From Chryseobacterium sp. T16E-39 (GTDB lineage: Bacteria; Bacteroidota; Bacteroidia; Flavobacteriales; Weeksellaceae), in NCBI RefSeq assembly GCF_002216065.1, contig NZ_CP022282.1, positions 1,612,001-1,676,000 of the forward strand: DNA of 64,000 nucleotides, in the 5' to 3' direction. A program made the position numbers and the translations under genes. Under the pieces are notes generated by a model. The model saw nothing but the letters and a program-made list of their open reading frames with translations. It made no database searches and was not told the origin of the DNA. This document shows positions 44,577 to 53,146 of this stretch, piece after piece. Positions within the stretch are counted from its first letter, which is position 1; every line of letters starts with the position of its first letter.

Positions 44577-45578
44577 ATGAGTACAACTCAATCTAAAAAT
44601 AATTGGCTGATCCCAATAGCATTTACCAATATCTATGTGATTTGGGGCATTACTTTTTTAGCTATTTCATTCGGATTAAAAGGATTTCCGCCTTTTATAC
44701 TATCAGGCTTCAGATTTTTAATAGCTGGAATATTGATGCTTGGCTATCTTTTAACGAAGGGAGAAAAAGCCAATTCTTTGGTCAACTGGAGAAAAAATGG
44801 GATTACAGGAATCCTTATTCTTACCGGAGGAACAGGGCTTGTTGCCTGGGGCGAACAATATATCACAGCTTCTGAAGCGGCTATAACAATAGCAACAGGC
44901 CCATTCTGGTTTATTGCTATCGATAAAAGGAACTGGAAATATTATTTCTCAGATAAATTTATTCCTATCGGCTTGATCATAGGCTTTATCGGACTTATTT
45001 TATTTCTCAAAGGAAGTGTAAATTCAAATACACACCACGTTGTAAGTAGCTCTTTGCGTGTTACAGCATTTATTGTATTAGCGATAAGTTCAGTAGCTTG
45101 GGTTTTGGGTTCTTTATATTCCAAGAAAAATCCTGGCAGCCACTCCACATTTATGAATATTGCGCAACAATTAATTATTGCAGGGGTTGCCTCTTTTATA
45201 ATTGCCTCTTTTAGAAACGAATGGAGTACTTTTTCTGTAATTGCAATTCCATTATCGGCATGGTTGGGTGTATTATTTCTGATCTTTTTTGGGTCAATTA
45301 TCGCCTATCTTTCATACATTTGGCTATTATCTGTAAAACCGGCAGCTTTAGTCAGCACCCATACCTACATAAATCCTATTGTAACTGTGATTGCTGGCTG
45401 GATTATTGCTAATCAGACAATCAACGGAAATCAGTTGTATGGTTTATCTGTGATATTAATTGGAGTTCTCCTTACTAATATTACAAAGTATTTCAAACTT
45501 TCCAAACGCTCAAAGGTAAAAATCAGAAAAGCAGTACGGTTGGTAAAAAGAAATAACAGGCCTTATCAACCGATATAA
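44577..45578 (+). CDS. EamA-family (DMT) transporter
   Basis: 333 residues with ten membrane segments in two EamA repeats (about 10-140 and 155-300; 'FPPFILSGFRFLIAGILMLG', 'SVKPAALVSTHTYINPIVTV' are characteristic). The C-terminus is short and strongly basic. It is the first gene after the attenuator and precedes metN by 21 bp, so it belongs to the methionine-uptake operon. EamA proteins usually export amino acids or metabolites; an amino-acid (e.g. methionine or analogue) substrate is inferred from context only. Confidence 0.85.
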   Translation: MSTTQSKNNWLIPIAFTNIYVIWGITFLAISFGLKGFPPFILSGFRFLIAGILMLGYLLTKGEKANSLVNWRKNGITGILILTGGTGLVAWGEQYITASEAAITIATGPFWFIAIDKRNWKYYFSDKFIPIGLIIGFIGLILFLKGSVNSNTHHVVSSSLRVTAFIVLAISSVAWVLGSLYSKKNPGSHSTFMNIAQQLIIAGVASFIIASFRNEWSTFSVIAIPLSAWLGVLFLIFFGSIIAYLSYIWLLSVKPAALVSTHTYINPIVTVIAGWIIANQTINGNQLYGLSVILIGVLLTNITKYFKLSKRSKVKIRKAVRLVKRNNRPYQPI

Positions 45579-45599
45579 ATTAAAGTAATTAAAACTATA

Positions 45600-46628
45600 A
45601 TGATAGAAATCAAGAACATTTCAAAAACCTTTCATCAAAAGAAACAGGCTTTTAAGGCACTGGACGATGTCAGTCTGAGTATTGAACAGGGTGATATCGT
45701 TGGGATCATTGGATTCTCGGGAGCTGGAAAAAGCACTTTAATACGAACAGTGAATTTATTAGAAAGGCCTGATAAGGGACAGATTATCATCAATGGAAAA
45801 GATTTCGTCCAGTTAAAATCCAAGGAACTTGCGCGGGAACGTAAAAAGATTGGAATGATCTTCCAGCATTTTAATTTACTTGCTTCGAGAACTGTTTTTG
45901 ATAATGTAGCATTACCATTAGAACTGGATCATGTAAACCGGTCGGAAATTCAAAGAAAGGTGAATGAACTTTTGAAAATTGTTGGGCTGGAAGATAAGGC
46001 AAACGATTATCCTAAAAGTCTTTCAGGAGGACAGAAACAAAGAGTAGCCATTGCAAGAGCTTTGGCAAATGATCCTCACCTTCTTCTTTGTGATGAAGCA
46101 ACCAGTGCATTGGATCCTGCTACTACCCAATCGATCTTACAATTATTACGCGATATCAATCAACGCTTAGGAATCACTATTCTATTGATTACTCATGAAA
46201 TGGATGTAATCAAAGCTATTTGTAATCATGTTGCAGTGATAGACAAGGGAAAACTCCTTACCAAAGGAACCTTACAGGAAATTATTTCGGATAAAGAACA
46301 TCCGGTTATTAAACAATTTATAAATCCAGGAATCATGACGATCCCCCAGGAGCTTAACAAAAAGCTACAAAAAGAGCCTCAAGAAGGCCTGTTTCCACTT
46401 GTGGAAATAGAACTGAATGAACATGTTACCGTAGAAACACTACTGTCAAAAATACACGATGAATATAAAATCCCTTATAAACTGCTAAAAGCGGATGTAG
46501 AATATTTAGGAGATTCCAATTTTGGAAAACTTCTCCTGCAATTAAAAGGTGAAGCAGAAGAAAATCAAAAAGCAATCTATTATTTTAATCAAAATAAAAT
46601 TCAAAATACAGTAAAAGGTTATGCTTAG
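45600..46628 (+). CDS. metN: Methionine ABC transporter ATP-binding protein MetN
   Basis: 342 residues. The ATPase domain (about 1-240) has Walker A 'GFSGAGKST', signature 'LSGGQKQRVAIARAL', Walker B 'LLLCDEATSALDP' and the switch His in 'ITHEMDV'. A C-terminal NIL domain follows (about 265-335; 'LVEIELNEHVTVETLLSKI'), which in MetN binds methionine and inhibits transport. This domain and the order metN-metI-metQ identify it as the methionine importer rather than another polar amino-acid ATPase. It overlaps metI by 8 bp. Confidence 0.95.
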   Translation: MIEIKNISKTFHQKKQAFKALDDVSLSIEQGDIVGIIGFSGAGKSTLIRTVNLLERPDKGQIIINGKDFVQLKSKELARERKKIGMIFQHFNLLASRTVFDNVALPLELDHVNRSEIQRKVNELLKIVGLEDKANDYPKSLSGGQKQRVAIARALANDPHLLLCDEATSALDPATTQSILQLLRDINQRLGITILLITHEMDVIKAICNHVAVIDKGKLLTKGTLQEIISDKEHPVIKQFINPGIMTIPQELNKKLQKEPQEGLFPLVEIELNEHVTVETLLSKIHDEYKIPYKLLKADVEYLGDSNFGKLLLQLKGEAEENQKAIYYFNQNKIQNTVKGYA

Positions 46629-47277
46629 TGATACGGTAATCTCTCTTTTGTCAAAGGGAATTTGGGAAACAGTTTATATGACATTTGTTTCCGGTTTTTT
46701 TGGTTTTGTTTTAGGACTTCCTGTGGGTATCCTTCTGTTTTTAACAAGAAAAGGGCAACTTCTGGAAAATACAACATACAACAGGGTTTTATCCATTCTG
46801 GTGAATATCTTCCGTTCTATTCCATTCATTATTTTAATCGTGTGGATGATCCCTTTCACAAGAGCTTTGGTTGGAACCTCTATTGGTGTCAATGCTGCTT
46901 TGGTTCCATTGAGTATCGGAGCTGCACCATTTATCGCAAGATTGGTGGAAAACAGTCTACTGGAAATTCCTCATGGACTTATTGAAACGGCAAGAGCCCT
47001 TGGCGCAACCCCCTTTCAGATCATTCAAAAAGTCCTTCTTCCTGAAGCCCTTCCTTCATTGATCAATAATGCAACCATCACTTTAATTACATTGGTAGGT
47101 TACTCCGCAATGGGTGGAGCTGTTGGTGCAGGTGGATTAGGACAGATCGGTTATCAGTATGGATATATTGGTTATGATGCTGTTATCATGAACCTTGTTC
47201 TGGGACTTTTAGTGGCTTTGGTTTTCATTATCCAGTTCTCTGGCGACCGACTGGCAAAGAAGTTTGATCACCGATAA
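46621..47277 (+). CDS. metI: Methionine ABC transporter permease MetI
   Basis: 218 residues with five membrane segments. The coupling-loop EAA motif is 'GLIETARALGATPFQIIQKV' followed by 'LPEALPSL', and the start region 'WETVYMTFVSGFFGFVLGLP' is typical of MetI. It forms the homodimeric inner-membrane channel for MetN and MetQ. The gene overlaps metN, which indicates translational coupling. Confidence 0.95.
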   Translation: MLSDTVISLLSKGIWETVYMTFVSGFFGFVLGLPVGILLFLTRKGQLLENTTYNRVLSILVNIFRSIPFIILIVWMIPFTRALVGTSIGVNAALVPLSIGAAPFIARLVENSLLEIPHGLIETARALGATPFQIIQKVLLPEALPSLINNATITLITLVGYSAMGGAVGAGGLGQIGYQYGYIGYDAVIMNLVLGLLVALVFIIQFSGDRLAKKFDHR

Positions 47278-47408
47278 AGGATGGGAGAGTATGAGTTTAA
47301 TTTGATCAGCACTAGCTATATTCGACAAAATTTATCAATTTTGCAGTTTCGCTATTCAGCGATTTCACCATTAAATGACTTAGCCTTTAAATAAAAAAAT
47401 AATATACA

Positions 47409-48218
47409 ATGAAAAAAGCAAAAATTTTAGGATTATTAGCAGCGGGTTTGTTAGTATTCAATGCATGTAATTCATCAAAAAAGGATGATCCCAATTATAT
47501 TAAAGTGGGAATAACTGCAGGACCGGAACAGGAAATTGCGGAAACGGCTAAAAAAGTGGCTAAAGAAAAATATAACCTTGAGGTAGAATTAGTAGCCTTT
47601 AATGATTATGTGGTTCCTAATGAAGCACTGAACAATGGTGATATTGATGCAAATGCTTTTCAACATGCTCCTTACCTTAACGAACAATCCAAACAAAGAG
47701 GCTATAAATTAGCTGTGGTAGGGAATACTTTCCTATACCCTATCGTTGCCTATTCAAAAAAGATCAAAAATATCAGCGAACTTCAAAATGGAAGTACAGT
47801 CGTTATTCCCAACGATCCTACAAATGGAGGACGCTCTCTTCTTCTTTTACAGAAAAATGGTTTAATAAAACTAAAAGAAGGAATTGGTTTATTGCCCAAA
47901 GTCACTGATATTGTCGACAACCCAAAACAATTGAAAATAGTAGAAATTGAAGCTCCACAGTTACCAAGGGTTTTGGATGATAAGGAAGTTGTAATTGCGA
48001 TCATTAATAATAATTTCGCAGCTCAGGCTGGATTAGATGAAGAAAAATTCGGCATTTTTAAAGAAGATAAAGATTCCCCGTATGTAAATCTTGTGGTTTC
48101 CAGACAGGACAATAAAGATGCAGAAAAAGTGAAAAATTTTGTAAAAGCTTATCAGTCTGATGAGGTTTTAAAAAAGGCTCAATCTATTTTCAAAGGTGGA
48201 GTCGTAAAAGGATGGTAA
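47409..48218 (+). CDS. metQ: Methionine-binding lipoprotein MetQ
   Basis: 269 residues with a lipoprotein signal (lipidated Cys20 in 'LLVFNACNSSKKDDPNYIKV'). The NlpA/MetQ fold follows with family phrases 'GPEQEIAETAKKVAKEKYNL', 'LNNGDIDANAFQHAPYLNEQ' and 'VVIPNDPTNGGRSLLLLQ'. It delivers methionine to MetNI. It lies 131 bp after metI; a hairpin closes the operon after it. Confidence 0.94.
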   Translation: MKKAKILGLLAAGLLVFNACNSSKKDDPNYIKVGITAGPEQEIAETAKKVAKEKYNLEVELVAFNDYVVPNEALNNGDIDANAFQHAPYLNEQSKQRGYKLAVVGNTFLYPIVAYSKKIKNISELQNGSTVVIPNDPTNGGRSLLLLQKNGLIKLKEGIGLLPKVTDIVDNPKQLKIVEIEAPQLPRVLDDKEVVIAIINNNFAAQAGLDEEKFGIFKEDKDSPYVNLVVSRQDNKDAEKVKNFVKAYQSDEVLKKAQSIFKGGVVKGW

Positions 48219-48234
48219 ATTCTAAAATATAACG

Positions 48235-48283
48235 ATAAAGCAGTGTAACAATACAATAACTATTGAAGCACTGCTTTATTATT
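48235..48283 (+). terminator. Terminator of the metNIQ operon
   Basis: ATAAAGCAGTG (48235-48245) and its complement (48269-48279) enclose a 23-nt loop and are followed by a T-rich stretch. The rest of the 48219-48611 interval is AT-rich with no gene seen. Confidence 0.6.
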
Positions 48284-48611
48284 TTACCCAATTAGCCTTC
48301 TCAAAGAACCTCAAACAGATAAATGTAAAATTTCATCTCCTACTACTATTCTTTCTTACTGACAACAGTTATTTAGAGTTAAAAAAATTCAAGAATGTAC
48401 CCAATTATAAAATTGCTTATCTACTTTTTCTGATTCAGTAGAAGATCTTTTTAAAGCAATCCATCTTGATAATTAAAAGTTTTCAATTTTAATCTCCACT
48501 TTCAATTTCAGAATATCCCCATTCTCCCTATACAACAGTAAATTTCAAACGTAACAATTACTAATTTTTTAATCCTGAATGATTATATATAACCATTTAT
48601 CAAAAAAAATC

Positions 48612-48652
48612 ATTATCTCAATTTGAGATAATAAAAAAAATTACTATTTTTG
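48612..48652 (+). promoter_or_regulatory. Promoter of the GH3 gene with overlapping palindromic operator
   Basis: TTTG (48622-48625), 19 nt, then TATTTTTG (48645-48652): an exact match to the Bacteroidota housekeeping promoter. A perfect palindrome, ATTATCTCAA-T-TTGAGATAAT (48612-48632), covers the -33 element. The start codon is at 48676, so the 5' leader is only about 16 nt. Confidence 0.8.
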
Positions 48653-48675
48653 TTACGAATCAAAAAAAGGTTTTT

Positions 48676-50937
48676 ATGTTAAAGAAAACTGCCATAGTAA
48701 GTTTATTCACTCTTATTTCAATTTCTTCGATGGCTCAAAATACTACCCTTCCGGTCTATTTAGATGAAACAAAACCTGTAGAACAGCGTGTTCAGGATGC
48801 ACTTTCCAGAATGACACTGGAAGAAAAGGTAGCAATGCTTCATGCGCAGTCAAAATTCAGCTCACCCGGTGTTCCAAGATTGGGGATTCCTGAGTTTTGG
48901 ACTACAGATGGTCCGCATGGAGTACGTCCGGAAGTAATGTGGGATGAATGGAACCAGGCAGGTTGGACCAATGACTCAATCATTGCTTATCCGGCTTTAA
49001 CAGCATTATCTGCGACATGGAATAAAAAAATGTCGTGGAACTATGGGAAAGCTTTAGGAGAAGAAGCCCGATATAGAAAAAAAGATATCCTTTTGGGACC
49101 TGGAGTTAATATTTACAGAACACCACTGAATGGAAGAAACTTTGAATATATGGGCGAAGATCCTTATCTGACTTCAAAAATGGTGGTTCCTTATATTCAG
49201 GGAGTACAATCCAACGGAGTAGCAACCAGTGTAAAGCACTTTGCACTCAACAACCAGGAAATGTTCCGCCATACCAGCAATGTTACGGTGGATGACAGAA
49301 CACTTTATGAAATCTATTTACCGGCTTTTAAAGCTGCGGTAACCGAAGGAGGTTCATGGACGATCATGGGAGCTTACGATATGTATAAAAACCAGTATGC
49401 AAGCCAGAATCAATATCTTTTAAATGATATTCTTAAAGGAGAATGGAAATATAAAGGAGTCGTTGTTTCTGATTGGGGTGCTGTAAATAATACAGAACAG
49501 GCGATCCATAATGGATTGGATCTTGAATTTGGAAGCTGGACCAATGGTTTATCAGCAGGAACAAAGAATGCTTATGACAACTATTATTTAGCAAAACCTT
49601 ATCTGGATTTAATTAAATCCGGAAAAGTTGGAACAAAAGAGCTTGATGATAAAGTAACCAGACTTTTAAACCTTGCCTATAAAACAACGATGAACCGAAA
49701 CAAACCTTTTGGGAACATCGCTTCTGCTGAGCATCAGGCGGTAGCAAAAGAAATCGGTGAAGAGGGAATCGTTTTATTGAAAAATCAGGGCAATATATTA
49801 CCTATAGATATCACTAAGACTAAAAAAATAGCAGTTATCGGAGAGAATGCTATCAAAATAATGACTGTTGGTGGAGGTTCTTCTTCATTAAAAGTGAAAT
49901 ACGAAACATTACCATTAGACGGAATCAAGAAAAGATTCGGGAAACAGGCTGATGTACAATATGCAAGAGGCTATGTAGGAGATATTGGAGGTGAATACAA
50001 CGGTGTAAAATCCGGACAGGATCTGAAAGATACCCGTTCAGAAGCTGAATTAATCAATGAAGCTGTAGAACTGGCTAAGAAATCAGATATCGTCATCTTC
50101 GTAGGAGGATTAAACAAAAGTGATTTCCAGGACAGTGAAGGAAATGACCGTAAAAGCTATGGCCTTCCATACAATCAAGATCATGTGATTTCTGCACTGG
50201 CAAAAGCTAATAAAAACCTTGCTGTGGTTCTGGTTTCAGGAAACGCTGTAGCAATGCCTTGGATCAAAGAAGTTCCAACCATTGTTCAGTCATGGTATTT
50301 AGGTTCTGAAGCAGGAAATTCTATCGCTTCTATTCTGGCAGGTGATGCTAATCCTTCAGGAAAATTACCTTTTACCTTCCCGGTGAAATTAGAAGACAAT
50401 TCAGCACACCAATTGGGAGAATATCCCGGACAGAAAGATGAATTAGCCGCAGGAAAAGGAAAAGATCAAAAGAATCCGATCAACATTACTTACAACGAAG
50501 GAATTTTTGTTGGATACCGTTGGCATGACACCAAAAATATAAAACCTTTATTCAGCTTCGGACACGGATTAAGCTATACTACTTTTGAGTTTGGAAAAGC
50601 CAAAGCAGATAAAACAACCATAGCTCAGGACGATAAAATAACCTTCACATTTACTGTAAAAAATACAGGTACGAAAGCAGGTGCTGAGGTGGCTCAATTA
50701 TACATCAGTGATCCGAAATCTTCTGTTCCACGTCCTGCAAAAGAATTGAAAGGTTTTGAAAAAGTATTTTTAAATCCCGGAGAGCAAAAAGAAGTAAGTA
50801 TTACCATTGATAAATCAGCTTTAAGCTATTTTGATGTTAAAAAGCATGACTGGGTAGCTGAGCCCGGAGACTTTGAAGCATTAATCGGAAACTCTTCTGA
50901 TGCTATTAAAACGAAAGTGAAATTCATTTTAAAATAG
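48676..50937 (+). CDS. bglX: Glycoside hydrolase family 3 beta-glucosidase
   Basis: 753 residues with a signal peptide (about 1-20, ...SISSMAQ). The GH3 N-terminal domain (about 50-350) contains 'SVKHFALNNQE' and the nucleophile Asp266 in 'GVVVSDWGAVNN'. The GH3 C-terminal domain (about 375-600) contains 'EEGIVLLKNQGNILPI' and 'VLVSGNAVAMPWI', and a fibronectin-III-like domain ends the protein (about 670-745). It matches periplasmic BglX in length and layout. It releases glucose or xylose from the non-reducing ends of beta-glycosides. It stands alone with its own operator-controlled promoter and a terminator. Confidence 0.92.
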   Translation: MLKKTAIVSLFTLISISSMAQNTTLPVYLDETKPVEQRVQDALSRMTLEEKVAMLHAQSKFSSPGVPRLGIPEFWTTDGPHGVRPEVMWDEWNQAGWTNDSIIAYPALTALSATWNKKMSWNYGKALGEEARYRKKDILLGPGVNIYRTPLNGRNFEYMGEDPYLTSKMVVPYIQGVQSNGVATSVKHFALNNQEMFRHTSNVTVDDRTLYEIYLPAFKAAVTEGGSWTIMGAYDMYKNQYASQNQYLLNDILKGEWKYKGVVVSDWGAVNNTEQAIHNGLDLEFGSWTNGLSAGTKNAYDNYYLAKPYLDLIKSGKVGTKELDDKVTRLLNLAYKTTMNRNKPFGNIASAEHQAVAKEIGEEGIVLLKNQGNILPIDITKTKKIAVIGENAIKIMTVGGGSSSLKVKYETLPLDGIKKRFGKQADVQYARGYVGDIGGEYNGVKSGQDLKDTRSEAELINEAVELAKKSDIVIFVGGLNKSDFQDSEGNDRKSYGLPYNQDHVISALAKANKNLAVVLVSGNAVAMPWIKEVPTIVQSWYLGSEAGNSIASILAGDANPSGKLPFTFPVKLEDNSAHQLGEYPGQKDELAAGKGKDQKNPINITYNEGIFVGYRWHDTKNIKPLFSFGHGLSYTTFEFGKAKADKTTIAQDDKITFTFTVKNTGTKAGAEVAQLYISDPKSSVPRPAKELKGFEKVFLNPGEQKEVSITIDKSALSYFDVKKHDWVAEPGDFEALIGNSSDAIKTKVKFILK

Positions 50938-50966
50938 ATAATTTTTTTCATCATTTGTGTTTTTTG

Positions 50967-50988
50967 ACCTCCCGAAAGGGAGGTTTTC
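50967..50988 (+). terminator. Terminator of the GH3 gene
   Basis: ACCTCCC-GAAA-GGGAGGT (50967-50984), a GAAA tetraloop hairpin followed by TTTTCTTTT. Confidence 0.88.
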
Positions 50989-51033
50989 TTTTGGGTTATA
51001 ATACAGAATCTATGTCTTTGACCGAATGCTCAA

Positions 51034-51063
51034 AAACAAAAAATGCCCGGATCACTCCGGGCA
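51034..51063 (-). terminator. Terminator of the RND/DUF2652 operon
   Basis: TGCCCGG (51044-51050) pairs with CCGGGCA (51057-51063). On the minus strand it is followed by a T-run (AAAAACAAAAAA on the plus strand), 28 bp past the stop of the DUF2652 gene. Confidence 0.85.
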
Positions 51064-51090
51064 CAGCAATAGCAATTTACAAGGAAAAAA

Positions 51091-51651
51091 TTAAATATGC
51101 TGTTCTATTTCTTCAAAATAATGGATCACTCCAACATCGGGCAGATCCTGTTTTTCATCATTACAAAAGCTATTGGTACTTTCAGTACTTTCAAGAAAAG
51201 AATTACTGAATAGTGCATAAGAAGGTTGTTTTGCAAAATCATTCTTCAAAAGTTGATGAGCTTCCACCACCGGCGCACCATATAGTTTTCTAAAATTTCC
51301 AATCTTATACTGTGAAAATTTCCCGTAATGAACAATAAATTTTAATGACAGATCAATGGAGATGCTTAGTGCTTCATTGAGTTCAGCCACTTTTCTTGTA
51401 AAGGCATTCTGCATATTCCGAAGCATATTCGAAACCTTTTTAAATGACGGATTTTTATCATATCTGAAAAATAAAATAGCATCCCCTTCAATTTCAGAAA
51501 TCTCAAAATAATGGTCATTCACATCAATCAGGATAGATAATAGTTGTCTCACAATATATTCTCCTGTATATAGTTTTGTATTGAATACAAATTCGGTAAA
51601 TCCATTGAAATCCGGAATCAGTATAATACCCTCTTGTATATTTGCATCCAT
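51091..51651 (-). CDS. DUF2652 domain protein
   Basis: 186 residues, soluble. 'EGIILIPDFNGFTEFV' at the N-terminus and 'ISEIEGDAILFFRY' (about 56-70) give the layout of the DUF2652 family, which is related in pattern to class III nucleotide cyclase catalytic domains (the paired 'D-F-x-G-F/Y-T' and 'E-G-D' motifs). Whether it binds or cyclises nucleotides is unknown. It begins 55 bp after the outer-membrane efflux gene and is probably the last gene of that operon. Confidence 0.75.
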   Translation of the reverse strand: MDANIQEGIILIPDFNGFTEFVFNTKLYTGEYIVRQLLSILIDVNDHYFEISEIEGDAILFFRYDKNPSFKKVSNMLRNMQNAFTRKVAELNEALSISIDLSLKFIVHYGKFSQYKIGNFRKLYGAPVVEAHQLLKNDFAKQPSYALFSNSFLESTESTNSFCNDEKQDLPDVGVIHYFEEIEQHI

Positions 51652-51706
51652 GATGTATCGTTTAAAAACCTGTTGTATCTAAAGACGCAACAGGTTTCAT
51701 TTTACT

Positions 51707-53128
51707 TTATTGCCATCCGCCACCTACTGATCGGTAAAGAGCAGTAATCGCATTCAAACGTTGAGCTTTCAGAGAAGCCAGATCCAGTTCAGCCTGAAGT
51801 TTATTGGTTTGTGCCAGGATCACTTCTACATAAGTCGCTGAATTATATTTAAATAAAATATCTGCTTTTTTTACGGCTTCATTAGATTTCGTTACCAGAC
51901 CTTCAGCAATCTTTTGCTGATCTTCAAGTTTCTGAATCTGTACCAAAGCATCTGAAACTTCACCCACAGCTTTTAAAACCGATTGTTTAAAATTGATTTC
52001 AGCTTGCTCCGATAATACTTTGGATTGTTCATATTGTGTTTTCAGCTGTTTCCCGTTCAGAATAGGCTGTGCTATAGCTCCCGCTGCCATTCCGAAAAGC
52101 GATCCCGGAATACTGAACCATTTGCTGGCCTGGAAAGCATTAATTCCACCTTGTGCTGTAATATTCAGCGAAGGATACATACTCATTTTTGCTACATGAA
52201 TCGCTGCCACGCTTTTTTTCACTTCCAGTTCAGCAGTTTTAATATCCGGTCTGTAGCTCAATAGCTCGGAAGGGATTCCTGCTGTAATATGATCAGGAGA
52301 CTGAACTGTATTCAGACTTTCTTTTCTCTCAATGCGATCAGGCATTGATCCTGTCAGTAAACTCAAGGCATTTTCCTGGGTTGCAATAGAACTTTCAATG
52401 GCTGGAATCGTTTTTAAGATCTGATCTTTTACAATCTCCTGTTGTTGTACCGCAAGAGCAGTGGTAAGACCTACCTCCTGCTGTTTGGCCAGAAACTTCA
52501 ACGTAGTATCAGAATAGGTTAAATTAGATTTGGTAATTTCCAATTGGGTATCCAACATCAGCAAGTTATAATATCCCTGAACAACCGCAGCGACCAATCC
52601 TGTTTTCACCGCTTTCGCCGCTTCCTGAGTTTTAAGATATTCCGTTAATGCCTGTTCCTTCCTACCCTTGATTTTCCCCCAGATATCTGCTTCCCATGAA
52701 ATATTGACAGAACTCGTATAATCTTCCGTATACTTTCTTCCCATGAACTGTCCGGCCATCATTCCATTCATACTATTATCCGAGGGGCGGCTGATACTTG
52801 CATTGCCAATTGTTGCACTGACAGTCGGTACATTAGCCCATTTACTTTGATTATAGGCTAAAGAAGCAAATTCGATCTGCTTTAAAGCCACTTGTAAATC
52901 ATTATTCTGAATCACAGCTTTATCAATCAAACCAACTAAAATGGGATCTTTAAAAAAATCTTTGTAGCTGATCCTTGCAATATTTTGATTCTGCTCACCA
53001 GCCGTAATGCTATCATTTCTGAAAGCTTCAGGCATTTTGATTTCCGGCTGCTCATATTTCTGAACTTTACAGGAAATGACTACCCCGGAAACTATTGCTA
53101 TATATGCTATATTTTTAATTGAATTCAT
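51707..53128 (-). CDS. RND efflux outer-membrane lipoprotein (TolC/OprM/NodT family)
   Basis: 473 residues with a lipobox (Cys20 in 'IVSGVVISCKVQKYEQPEIK'). Two outer-membrane-efflux repeats of long helices follow (about 60-260 and 275-465), with 'ISWEADIWGKIKGRKEQAL' and 'LLSYRPDIKTAELEVKKSVA', both hallmarks of the NodT subfamily. It forms the trimeric exit duct for the pump encoded just upstream (19 bp gap). Confidence 0.94.
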   Translation of the reverse strand: MNSIKNIAYIAIVSGVVISCKVQKYEQPEIKMPEAFRNDSITAGEQNQNIARISYKDFFKDPILVGLIDKAVIQNNDLQVALKQIEFASLAYNQSKWANVPTVSATIGNASISRPSDNSMNGMMAGQFMGRKYTEDYTSSVNISWEADIWGKIKGRKEQALTEYLKTQEAAKAVKTGLVAAVVQGYYNLLMLDTQLEITKSNLTYSDTTLKFLAKQQEVGLTTALAVQQQEIVKDQILKTIPAIESSIATQENALSLLTGSMPDRIERKESLNTVQSPDHITAGIPSELLSYRPDIKTAELEVKKSVAAIHVAKMSMYPSLNITAQGGINAFQASKWFSIPGSLFGMAAGAIAQPILNGKQLKTQYEQSKVLSEQAEINFKQSVLKAVGEVSDALVQIQKLEDQQKIAEGLVTKSNEAVKKADILFKYNSATYVEVILAQTNKLQAELDLASLKAQRLNAITALYRSVGGGWQ

Positions 53129-53146
53129 TTTTTAAAATCATTTGGA

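Noticed and set aside
50955..51209. 84-codon plus-strand ORF after the GH3 gene
   Set aside because: It runs through two terminators and into the antisense of the DUF2652 gene.
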